DNA of 64,000 bases from Prevotella sp. HUN102 (GTDB taxonomy: Bacteria; Bacteroidota; Bacteroidia; Bacteroidales; Bacteroidaceae). The notes beneath the pieces are model-generated. The model searched no databases, was not told the DNA's origin, and saw only the letters and a program-made list of their open reading frames with translations. Each line of letters opens with the position of its first letter. Positions within the stretch are counted from its first letter, which is position 1. Positions 1-7,181 of this stretch are shown here, in pieces. Location of the stretch: positions 62,001 to 126,000 of the forward strand of contig NZ_JIAF01000004.1 in assembly GCF_000688375.1 (NCBI RefSeq). The letters are read 5' to 3'. The position numbers and the translations under genes were made by a program.

Positions 1-832
1 AGTTCTCAAAGGAATCCTTTTTAGGTATATATTGTCTGATTAACTTGTTTGTATTCTCAATGGCTCCCTTTTGCCATGGACAATATGGATCTGCAAAGTA
101 CACAGGCACGCCCAACCATTTCGTGATATCCTTATGTGCGGCAAACTCAGGTCCGTTGTCAGTGGTAATGGTCTTCAGTCTGTCCTTGTATGGCAGCAGC
201 AGTCTCCTGACTGCTTTTGCCAGAGGCTTCGACTGCTTCCCAAATGGCAGTTTCCGCATAAGCAACATATTGGTGGATTTCTCCACCAGTGTGAGTATGG
301 CCCTTTGGGCAGGGTCGACGATCAGGTCCATCTCAAAGTCTCCAAATCTCTTCCCGTCCACTTCCTTGCTTCTCTCATGGATGCTCACCCTGTCCTTGAC
401 AGGAAGATGCCCACCCTTGGGGTGATGCCTGTATTTCATCTGATGTCTTGTGTGCCCGGCAAGTTTCCCTGTCGGGTCATCGTGGATGATGTTGTAGATG
501 GACTGATGGGACACCCTTATCCCCTCATTCACACGCAGATACCCCGATATTTGTCTTGGAGACCATTGGTCATTAACGATATATTCCTTGATTCTCCAGA
601 CCAATTCGTCGGAGAGCCTGGAGTTGCTCACCGTTCGCCTCCTGCGCTCCATGGCCATGTCGTGCGCCTTCGTCCAGATATACTTTCCCGAGGGCGTGCT
701 GTTGCGTTTGATTTCACGTGAGAGTGTTGCCTGACTGATGCCGACGATGGCGGCAATATCTTTTCTTGCGGTTTTCTTTTGAAGTAAGGCGAAAATTTGC
801 GACCTTTGCTCCGAGATTAATTGATGGTACAT
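1..832 (-). mobile_element. IS30-family transposase, 3' end cut off by the window edge
   Basis: This is a DDE transposase of the IS30 family, which cuts and joins the ends of its insertion sequence. 277 codons are visible from the ATG at 832 and the frame is still open at base 1. Residues about 12-45 form the N-terminal helix-turn-helix (ARKDIAAIVGISQATLSREI). The catalytic triad reads D169 (FEMDLI), D225 (TTDNGPEF) and E259 (GAIENTN). The 33 residues between the second Asp and the Glu match the DD(33)E spacing of IS30. Family members are about 320-350 aa, so roughly 50 residues lie outside the window. No frameshift is seen in the visible part. The terminal inverted repeat could not be identified. 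Confidence 0.93.
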
Positions 833-858
833 AAACAATACAAAGTTAGTTAATCTTG

Positions 859-882
859 GGGAGACTTCGGTCTCCCTTTTTT
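859..882 (+). terminator. Rho-independent terminator beside the IS30 gene
   Basis: A 7-bp stem GGGAGAC/GTCTCCC closed by a TTCG tetraloop is followed by six T. It stops transcription running left to right, which is antisense to the transposase. It may limit antisense transcription through the IS or belong to the IS end. Confidence 0.6.
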
Positions 883-909
883 AATTTGTATTGCCGGTTG
901 TTGCTTTTT

Positions 910-973
910 CCTCGCCGAGAGATGCACACAACCTCTCGCTACGCTTCGAGAACGTCTGCATCTCTCGGCGAGG
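910..973. repeat. 17-bp perfect inverted repeat with 30-base loop
   Basis: The arms CCTCGCCGAGAGATGCA (910-926) and its reverse complement (957-973) pair perfectly around a 30-base loop. A T-rich run (CTACTCTTTTTT) follows on the + strand, so it could end transcription. It lies between the IS30 end and the next gene. The rest of 833-1199 holds only the terminator at 859 and a possible -7 element (TAATTTTG, 1062-1069). Confidence 0.55.
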
Positions 974-1199
974 GCTACTCTTTTTTGCACTTCGATTTGG
1001 AATCTTCAAAGGTAGGGATGAAATTAATCGAACCAACAGGACGTTTATGAAGAAAAAGAATTAATTTTGCAATGACGAAATAGGTGATGGGTAATTATCG
1101 TCGCTCTTGAATGATGATTCCCCCTTTATTCCTTTCATTCGCTTATGAGGTGCTTCTCTCACTCAATTCGTTTAATCTCATAAATATATAAAAAGAAAT

Positions 1200-1736
1200 A
1201 TGACACAGCAACAATACAAACAGATTTTCAAGAACGACCTGAAGGAATATCTGCTCTCGCACGGCAAGGTGGACGAACGCCTGCCGGAAGCTCCCGACTT
1301 GGAGGCTCTCTGGTTGAAGATAGGACAGGCGTATCTTCCCGACGGAATGCGCGAGTACAACAGCTATCCTACCGTTGCGCTCGGATGGATGATGTATACC
1401 GGAATGGCTCTCGCCAAGTATTGGGACGAGGATTGGGAGGTCTATGGCAAAGTGGAGAATCTCTATACTTATCTCCTCGGCAAGACGGATTACGACCATT
1501 TGGACGACTACATTCGCGGGAAGGTTCTTCAGCTTACCGCTGAGGAGTCGAAAGCTCTCGAGCTGCTTGTGGGCGAATGTGCCTCGCGCACTTACAGTCA
1601 GATCAGAAGACTGCGCATAGAGCCGAGCACCAATGATGCTTTCCACGCCTTCCTCGGTGCTCTCCATCAGATGTATCTCTTCGGAATAGCCGTAGAGTTG
1701 AAGACGCTCGGCTATCGTATGACGGCAATAGGCTAA
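1200..1736 (+). CDS. Conserved hypothetical protein, 178 aa
   Basis: I do not recognise a named family. The protein is soluble, acidic and largely helical, with no signal peptide or membrane segment. The N-terminus (TQQQYKQIFKNDLKEYLLSHG) and a Trp/Tyr-rich middle (WMMYTGMALAKYWDEDWEVY, about residues 64-83) look like a small cytoplasmic protein of Bacteroidales. It has its own start ATG and no overlap with neighbours. A possible promoter (-7 TAATTTTG at 1062-1069) would give a leader of about 130 bases. A strong hairpin follows at 1851. It stands alone between an IS and a convergent transporter gene. Confidence 0.75.
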   Translation: MTQQQYKQIFKNDLKEYLLSHGKVDERLPEAPDLEALWLKIGQAYLPDGMREYNSYPTVALGWMMYTGMALAKYWDEDWEVYGKVENLYTYLLGKTDYDHLDDYIRGKVLQLTAEESKALELLVGECASRTYSQIRRLRIEPSTNDAFHAFLGALHQMYLFGIAVELKTLGYRMTAIG

Positions 1737-1850
1737 GAGATATTCCGAAAAACCGTTGAATAATAAATTTGTCAATAGTTCCATTCGCCATTTCGGTATC
1801 TCCGTGATAGTGTTTGCTTAGGTTATGCCATCTGAAGAGTATAACAGAAA

Positions 1851-1890
1851 ACGCTCCCAAACCTGTGAGTGTGAGGTTTGGGAGCGTTTG
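1851..1890. terminator. Terminator hairpin between convergent genes
   Basis: A 14-bp stem ACGCTCCCAAACCT (1851-1864) pairs with AGGTTTGGGAGCGT (1874-1887) and is followed by TTG TATTG. It lies between convergent ends (stops at 1736 and 1946), so it can serve both. Nearly the same hairpin recurs at 5102-5140. Confidence 0.7.
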
Positions 1891-1945
1891 TATTGTTTCT
1901 AATCCATAAAGTAAGAAAGGATGGGGCATATCAGCCTGTTCCTTC

Positions 1946-3649
1946 TTATGCAAACAGAAGAATCATCCACTGAGCCAACATTACGCGGAGGAACATCGTG
2001 AGCGGATAGACCGTGGCGTACTTGATGGCGGGAATATTGTTCTTCGACGCATCAGGCGTGAGCGACAAGGCAGGGGCGAAGGTCATATTGCCGGCTATGT
2101 AACCGAGCAGAGTGAAGTAGTCGAGCTTCAGCCAATAGCGACCGAGAATGCAAGTTGCCCAGAGAGGAATGAGCATTATCAGGGCAGCATAGGCCATCCA
2201 GAGATAACCGCCGTCGAGCAGCTTGCTCACGAAACTTCCTCCCACGCTCAATCCCACGCACGCAAGGAAGAGCGTAATGCCAAATTCCTTCAGCATAAGG
2301 TTCACACTCTGCGTGTTGTGCGTGTTCAGACGGAACCGGGTTCCGAAGTTGCTGATGAGGATTGCCACCACAAGCGTTCCTCCGGAGAATCCCAACTTGG
2401 CCGGCATCGGCATATTTCCGAGTGGGAATTCGATGCTTCCCACAAGAATACCTATCAGAATCACGACCGAAAGCACCATCAGGTTAGGTTTCTTGAGCGT
2501 GGAAACCGAGTTGCCCAGTATCTTTTCCACGCGCTTCACGTTTTCCTCCTCGCCTACGAGCACTACGGTGTCACCCGTCTGCAAAAGCAAGTCGGGCTTT
2601 CCGATAAGATGCACGCCGGCACGCAGCACACGCGAGATGTTCACGTGATAGATGGAACGGAACTTCAGTTCCTCAATGCTCTTTCCGTTTACCGTTCCCT
2701 GTGTTACGAGGCATCTTTTCGAGATGAGTCTTCTGTCGAGTTTTCCCCACAGGGCATCCGTCATTTCGATTCTGTGCCCGATGAAAGCGCATATCATTTC
2801 CATTTCGTGATGTTCGGAAATCACCATAATCTTGTCGCCTTCCTCGATAACCGACTTCGGATGCGCCATTTCTATCTCCGAGGTTTTCTTGTGCATAATT
2901 CTCGATACAAGGAAATCGTGCTTGTCGAGCAACAGTTTTACGTGTGCTATGTCGAGTCCGTAAACGCTGGGGTTCGATACTTCTATGGAATACACCAATG
3001 CCTCCTTGCCCTGTGCCTTCTCCCGGTCTTCAATGCGCTGCGATTCCTCGTCCACCTTCACTCTCAACACCCACTTCAGGCAGCCCGTTGTGAGTATCAG
3101 TCCGAGAATGGCCACCGGATAAGCCAGTGCATAACCGATACCGATGTCAGACGAAATGCTGCCCGATATTCCCTTTGCCGCTTCCTGCGCCGCACCGAGC
3201 GAAGGCGTATTCGTAACGGCTCCGGCCAATATGCCCACCATCGTGTCTATCGGAGTGCACGAAAGAGAGAAGATGAGATAGGTCATCAGGAGTGCCAGTC
3301 CGATGGAAAGGAGCGAGAGAAGATTGAGCTGGACACCTCCCTGCTTGAACGTTGAGAAGAATCCTGGCCCCACTATCATTCCGATACCGAAGATGAAGAG
3401 CACCATACCGCTTTCTTTCACGAATGAGAGCACCATCGGGTCGATCTGCAAGCCGAGGTGTCCGGCGAGAATGCCTGAGAACAACACCCAAGTAACGCCC
3501 AGCGAGAATCCTCCCACCTTGATTTTGCTCAGCAGAATGCCGACCGTAATGACAAGTGCCAGTACGAAGATAGACTGTCCGATTCCGGGTGTGGTAAGCA
3601 AACTTACGATTCCGTCCATAAGATAAGTTTTTTGCAGGATGCCCTGCAT
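1946..3649 (-). CDS. YidE/AspT-type putative transporter with two TrkA-C domains
   Basis: This is an inner-membrane protein of the aspartate:alanine exchanger (AAE) family, the group of E. coli YidE and YbjL. It is 567 aa, the usual length. N-terminal membrane helices span about residues 23-190. A cytoplasmic part with two RCK_C/TrkA-C-like modules follows (about 205-385, ending TGDTVVLVGEEENVKRVEKIL). A second membrane half covers about 390-567. The substrate cannot be read from the sequence. An alternative start is Met11 (ATG at 3619). A -7 element TACCTTTG lies at 3725-3732 on the minus strand, so either start leaves a leader of about 70-100 bases. Confidence 0.88.
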   Translation of the reverse strand: MQGILQKTYLMDGIVSLLTTPGIGQSIFVLALVITVGILLSKIKVGGFSLGVTWVLFSGILAGHLGLQIDPMVLSFVKESGMVLFIFGIGMIVGPGFFSTFKQGGVQLNLLSLLSIGLALLMTYLIFSLSCTPIDTMVGILAGAVTNTPSLGAAQEAAKGISGSISSDIGIGYALAYPVAILGLILTTGCLKWVLRVKVDEESQRIEDREKAQGKEALVYSIEVSNPSVYGLDIAHVKLLLDKHDFLVSRIMHKKTSEIEMAHPKSVIEEGDKIMVISEHHEMEMICAFIGHRIEMTDALWGKLDRRLISKRCLVTQGTVNGKSIEELKFRSIYHVNISRVLRAGVHLIGKPDLLLQTGDTVVLVGEEENVKRVEKILGNSVSTLKKPNLMVLSVVILIGILVGSIEFPLGNMPMPAKLGFSGGTLVVAILISNFGTRFRLNTHNTQSVNLMLKEFGITLFLACVGLSVGGSFVSKLLDGGYLWMAYAALIMLIPLWATCILGRYWLKLDYFTLLGYIAGNMTFAPALSLTPDASKNNIPAIKYATVYPLTMFLRVMLAQWMILLFA

Positions 3650-3724
3650 CCAAGTTTTTTATTGTAAAGCATCTTCCCCGTCCGTTCACTTCCGTGCCGT
3701 CGGCAGGGGGATTGATTAACGGTG

Positions 3725-3732
3725 CAAAGGTA
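3725..3732 (-). promoter_or_regulatory. -7 promoter element of the YidE-type gene
   Basis: TACCTTTG on the minus strand is an exact match to the Bacteroidetes TAnnTTTG -7 motif. It predicts a transcript start near 3718. Confidence 0.55.
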
Positions 3733-3923
3733 CAACAAACTTCTTATTCCAATCCCTTTTTCTCATTAATTATTTCTATGAGAGCGAAGAATGTCAATGC
3801 CTCTGGCAATGTCGGAGCATCAACAACGGCAGTTCTTGCTAAATAATTCCCCTCCATACACTTGCCGTTTGAAATAAAGTTTACGATATATTCTCGCTTT
3901 CGCTATCATTTGCTCTTTAATCT

Positions 3924-3955
3924 TTTGCCCTCTTAAAAGAAAAGCATTATATTTG
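3924..3955 (+). promoter_or_regulatory. Consensus Bacteroidetes promoter of a noncoding transcript
   Basis: TTTG (3924-3927), a 20-base spacer and TATATTTG (3948-3955) fit the -33/-7 consensus exactly. Transcription should start near 3962. No convincing ORF begins until 4252, and the intervening sequence is highly structured. Confidence 0.65.
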
Positions 3956-3961
3956 CATTCG

Positions 3962-4184
3962 ATTAATACATAATAGCCTATGAACAGGTAAAACAGAAAA
4001 AGACATAATAGATAGAAAGCGTTAGCTTGCATTCTTGTTCTTGAAATTCGCCAAAATTTATAGAGGCACGAGAGTAAAAGTTGATGCTCACGTCAAACGG
4101 CGTGGGCTTTTACTTGTTGAAGTGGCAATGGTGTTTGGCGATACCTCAAGAACATTAACGAAGTTATCAGTCCACGCTTTTTAT
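3962..4184 (+). ncRNA. Candidate structured ncRNA, 6S RNA-like
   Basis: About 220 bases downstream of a consensus promoter contain a long series of nested complementary segments. AAAGCGT (4016-4022) pairs with ACGCTTT (4174-4180). TGTTCTTGA (4036-4044) pairs with TCAAGAACA (4146-4154). CGCCAAA (4049-4055) pairs with TTTGGCG (4134-4140). After an internal loop of about 18-20 bases per side, GTAAAAG (4074-4080) pairs with CTTTTAC (4107-4113), and GCTCACG (4086-4092) with CGTGGGC (4101-4107) near the tip; these last two share base 4107. The outer stem ends in a T run (CTTTTTATTT). A long hairpin with a large central bubble is the plan of 6S RNA, which mimics an open promoter. The identity is inferred from shape only; no sequence consensus was checked. 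Confidence 0.45.
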
Positions 4185-4251
4185 TTGTCTCATTCAAAAA
4201 TTTTTAAGGGCTGAAAAAAAGTTAATCATAAACGCATAAAAAACAGAATCA

Positions 4252-5073
4252 ATGAAGAAAATATTAACCATCACGTGCCTTACTACAATGATACTGAGCG
4301 CAACAACGACATTTAGCTCTTGCAGCAGCGACAATAATGACACTCCAAACGTGCAGCCTTTTACTGCTATAAATCCTAAAAATGTATTTACAGGAGGACT
4401 TCCCAAAACAGCAGCCGAGATGAGCATTCAGACAAATGAGAAAGGACAGGTAGTCTCGCTCAAATCCGAAGAAGGAATCGTTACCTTCAAATATAATGAA
4501 GCAACAACACGTGGCACAGCACCTGCTTATGATGTAATAATGACGGTTGGAGATGGAAAGGAGAAGCTCGTCTGCAATTTGTACCTCAACAAAGACGGAT
4601 TTGTCAGCCGTTGCGAGGAGGAAGAATATAATTTAGAGGGAATGGAAAGAGAATTATGGGATTTTACATACAACAGCGACGGCCAGCTGCTGACTATGCT
4701 GCGCATAGAAGGAGGCAAAGAGACTACTACTATTAAATATCAAGACGGAGATATCGTAGAAACAAAAACAGTTTCTGCCAGCGAACCTGAAGAAAGCAGC
4801 CTGTATAAGGTTTATTACACCTCGAATACAATTTCCACGCCTATTATAAACAAAGGCTGTATTATGCTTTTCGATGAAACTTTGGGTATTGATATGGACG
4901 AAATGAGATACGCCTACTATGCCGGACTGTTGGGTAAGGCTACCAAACATTTGCCCGTGCGTCTCGTTAGCGAGAAATATCAGGACACATCTCTGTTTGA
5001 GTGGACTTTGAATGCGGCAGGTTATCCTACATTGTTTTCAGCTGGAGTAGAAAAATACCCATTCACTTGGTAG
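4252..5073 (+). CDS. DUF4595-type lipoprotein
   Basis: This is a 273-aa predicted lipoprotein. The signal peptide (KKILTITCLTTMILSATTTF) ends in the lipobox FSSC, with Cys24 as the likely lipidated residue. A Ser/Asp/Asn-rich linker follows, typical of Bacteroidetes surface lipoproteins. The rest resembles the DUF4595 group (beta-rich, RHS-like strands such as GQVVSLKSEEGIVTFKYNE). The function is unknown. It is monocistronic and ends at a strong terminator (5102-5145). It may have its own promoter or be read from the upstream transcript that starts near 3962. Confidence 0.82.
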   Translation: MKKILTITCLTTMILSATTTFSSCSSDNNDTPNVQPFTAINPKNVFTGGLPKTAAEMSIQTNEKGQVVSLKSEEGIVTFKYNEATTRGTAPAYDVIMTVGDGKEKLVCNLYLNKDGFVSRCEEEEYNLEGMERELWDFTYNSDGQLLTMLRIEGGKETTTIKYQDGDIVETKTVSASEPEESSLYKVYYTSNTISTPIINKGCIMLFDETLGIDMDEMRYAYYAGLLGKATKHLPVRLVSEKYQDTSLFEWTLNAAGYPTLFSAGVEKYPFTW

Positions 5074-5101
5074 CCAGAGAGGACGAAAAACATTTTATAC
5101 T

Positions 5102-5145
5102 AACGCTCCCAAACCTGACACTCGCAGGTTTGGGAGCGTTTTTAT
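5102..5145 (+). terminator. Terminator of the DUF4595 lipoprotein gene
   Basis: A 16-bp perfect stem (AACGCTCCCAAACCTG, 5102-5117, with 5125-5140) has a 7-base loop and is followed by TTTTATT. The stem repeats the hairpin at 1851-1887 almost base for base. Confidence 0.85.
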
Positions 5146-5168
5146 TATCCTTTTTTTCAAGAAGGGAA

Positions 5169-5381
5169 TTACCAACAATATGCTATTCCTCGCCTTTTGC
5201 AGACTCTGCGCAATGCTGCAAGATAATAACTGCGCTGACTGCACCATCCTCGCACATTACGTTCACGCTGAACAATCGCAGCGAGTTCTTCGTTGCTGCG
5301 CCTGCGCAAATAGAGATAATACCTGCCGGTAGCATACATTGCATAGAAGCCGGCCTTCATAGAAATGAATCTGATTTTCAT
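5169..5381 (-). CDS. Small basic protein, 70 aa, hypothetical
   Basis: This ORF sits on the minus strand in an otherwise gene-poor 880-base gap. The product is strongly basic, with two ordered blocks (YYLYLRRRSNEELAAIVQRE and SYYLAALRRVCKRRGIAYCW) that look like short helices. A -7 element TATCTTTG (5489-5496, minus strand) lies about 100 bases upstream. No known domain is recognised. Codon use and residue order look protein-like, unlike the overlapping frames. Confidence is limited by its length. Confidence 0.5.
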   Translation of the reverse strand: MKIRFISMKAGFYAMYATGRYYLYLRRRSNEELAAIVQRERNVRGWCSQRSYYLAALRRVCKRRGIAYCW

Positions 5382-5488
5382 AAAGATATTTTTTTAAGTT
5401 AAACTTACACATCTCTTTACCACCGTAGCTATCTTTATGTTTTGCTCGGTTGGTGCGTCTAAAGCGACGACTCTCGATGTTTCGTCTG

Positions 5489-5496
5489 CAAAGATA
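5489..5496 (-). promoter_or_regulatory. -7 promoter element for the 70-aa ORF
   Basis: TATCTTTG on the minus strand matches the -7 consensus. It would give a leader of about 100 bases to the ATG at 5381. The remainder of the gap to 5990 holds the repeat copy at 5708-5829 and no further gene. Confidence 0.45.
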
Positions 5497-5707
5497 CGAA
5501 ATATTCTTGTATAATGAATTGATAAGGAGAGAAAAATTATTTCCTTTTCTAAGCAATAAAGCACGCAAAATAATTACAGTACGAGGAGATTCTCAAAAGC
5601 ACTCAAGAGTCATTGATTTCATTTCAGACTGCAATTCATTATGCTCTGATATTGCTATGTTTTAATATTTATAAATGATTGATAGTCATTTGCTTACATC
5701 CTTGTGT

Positions 5708-5829
5708 CCGTTTTTGCGAAGAATGCATTGCAATCTTCGCACATTTGCTTTCCATTCTTGCGAAGATTGAAACGCATTCTTCGCACGTTTGAAAACAGAA
5801 AGAATGTCTATTGATTTTCAGCTATTTAG
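5708..5829 (+). repeat. Dispersed palindromic repeat, copy A
   Basis: This copy is TGCGAAGAATGC / GCAATCTTCGCA-type nested palindromes followed by the tail TTGATTTTCAGCTATTTAG. It lies between the DUF4595 and thioesterase genes. It belongs to an eight-copy family in this window. Confidence 0.8.
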
Positions 5830-5990
5830 AAAGTGAACAACATTCTTATATGCAATGATAGATGTAAGGAGCAGTTCCGGCGAATTTGACATCAAATTTT
5901 TGAGCAATAATAGTAATAATCTGACATAATTTCGGTTATTAATAATGAATAGGAATGCCAATCAAGGCAAACTTTCTAAAATGTATGAGA

Positions 5991-6767
5991 ATGATGGAAA
6001 AACTATCAAACATTGGCAGCTATCTTTTTTTAGCTGAACCTTTTCACTGTGATTTTTCAAAACGATTGTTTATTGGGCATCTGGGCAACCATCTGCTGAA
6101 CGCAGCCGACTATCATAGCAGTGAGCGTGGATACGGAATGGACTATCTGAACACTATCAACAAAACGTGGGTATTGAGCCGTTTGGCTATTGAAATGGAT
6201 GAAATGCCCGAGATGTACACAAGGTTCAACGTTGAGAGCTGGGTGGATGGAGTAATGAAATTCTTCACAAGCCGTAATTTCAAAGTGATTGGAGAAGACG
6301 GAATTGTTTATGGTTATGGTAAGAGTGTATGGGCAATGATTGATACGGAAACGCGTCAGCCGACTGATATCTTTGCCATTCGCGACGGACTGATAAAGGA
6401 GTATGTGGAAACGGAGCACGAATGTCCGATAGAAAAATCATCACGCGTGAAGATGGGTGGTGATGCTGAACTGGTACGCACGATTCCCACCTATTATAAT
6501 GATGTGGATATCAATGGGCATATCAATTCCGTGAAATACATTGAGCACGTGATGGATTTATGGGATTTGGATTGGTATAAGGCGCACAGAGTGAAAAGAT
6601 TTGAAATTGCATATATTGCTGAGTCGCATCAGGGCGACAATCTTAGTTTTTACAGGAGTGAAAATGCAGTAACTGATGGGCTTACGGACTTTTCTGTACG
6701 AATAACCAAGACTAATTCCGATGGCGAAGAGGTCGAGGTATGTAGAAGCAGAATATTATTCAAATAA
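5991..6767 (+). CDS. Acyl-ACP thioesterase (FatA/FatB-like)
   Basis: This cytoplasmic enzyme of the acyl-ACP thioesterase family releases fatty acids from acyl carrier protein. It has two tandem hot-dog domains, about residues 5-125 and 150-255. The second carries the catalytic region YNDVDINGHINSVKYIEH, with the Asn and His typical of the family. The length (258 aa from the ATG at 5991) is normal for bacterial members. The frame is open to an ATG at 5955, but family proteins begin close to EKLSNIGSYLFLAEPF, so 5991 or 5994 is preferred. The gene stands alone. Confidence 0.88.
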   Translation: MMEKLSNIGSYLFLAEPFHCDFSKRLFIGHLGNHLLNAADYHSSERGYGMDYLNTINKTWVLSRLAIEMDEMPEMYTRFNVESWVDGVMKFFTSRNFKVIGEDGIVYGYGKSVWAMIDTETRQPTDIFAIRDGLIKEYVETEHECPIEKSSRVKMGGDAELVRTIPTYYNDVDINGHINSVKYIEHVMDLWDLDWYKAHRVKRFEIAYIAESHQGDNLSFYRSENAVTDGLTDFSVRITKTNSDGEEVEVCRSRILFK

Positions 6768-6815
6768 ATAAAATGGAATAATTTTCATTGTTTGTATAAA
6801 ATATTTAAAGAAAAT

Positions 6816-6846
6816 TTTGTAGTTTAATTTTAAATCGTTATCTTTG
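6816..6846 (+). promoter_or_regulatory. Consensus promoter of an orphan transcript
   Basis: TTTG (6816-6819), a 19-base spacer and TATCTTTG (6839-6846) fit the consensus exactly and predict a start near 6853. The transcript would run to the terminator at 7120-7150 without meeting a convincing ORF. Confidence 0.6.
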
Positions 6847-6852
6847 CATTAA

Positions 6853-7150
6853 GAAACAAAACAAGATAAGAAGTAAAGTTAATGATTAGGTATAAGTTGG
6901 ATAAAAGGTAAAAGATTGTCAGGATAATTATGACAAGGGGCTGTTTGTTGATGGAAATGATGTGGAGGTGCGGATTTCTATTGCAAGGAACTCATAACTG
7001 ACTGATGCGAACGATAAGACTGCAAGGTTCACGATGTGAAGATGTGGCGTGCAGCTGAAACAGTTTGCTGACTTTGCCTGAAAGCAACTAATTTTTTCTC
7101 GTACATAATTTTGTAAAGGAAGCTCTCTAATTGAAGAGAGCTTTCTTTTT
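6853..7150 (+). ncRNA. Orphan transcript of about 300 bases, ncRNA or decayed gene
   Basis: The segment is bounded by a consensus promoter and a clear intrinsic terminator on the same strand. The longest ATG reading frames are 9 codons (from 6882, ending at TAA) and 23 codons. One frame reads LFVDGNDVEVRISIARNS before a stop, which could be a relic of a gene. It does not contain the hallmarks of RNase P RNA, tmRNA or SRP RNA that I would recognise. It is either an unassigned small RNA or a degraded small gene. Confidence 0.35.
7120..7150 (+). terminator. Intrinsic terminator
   Basis: AAGCTCTCT (7120-7128) pairs with AGAGAGCTT (7135-7143) around a 6-base loop and is followed by TCTTTTTATTTT. 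It is directed to the right, ending the orphan transcript before the convergent recQ gene. Confidence 0.8.
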
Positions 7151-7181
7151 ATTTTGCATTGTCTGCAACTGAGTGTTGAGA

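Noticed and set aside
71..721. Long + strand open frame of 216 codons at the left edge
   Set aside because: It lies antisense to the IS30 transposase, whose HTH and DD(33)E motifs are clear on the minus strand.
2318..3355. 345-codon + strand frame opposite the YidE-type transporter
   Set aside because: It is antisense to a full-length membrane transporter with recognisable RCK_C domains.
3820..4032. 70-codon minus-strand ORF with a hydrophobic N-terminus
   Set aside because: It overlaps the promoter and 5' part of the structured RNA candidate, has no promoter of its own and an unconvincing composition.
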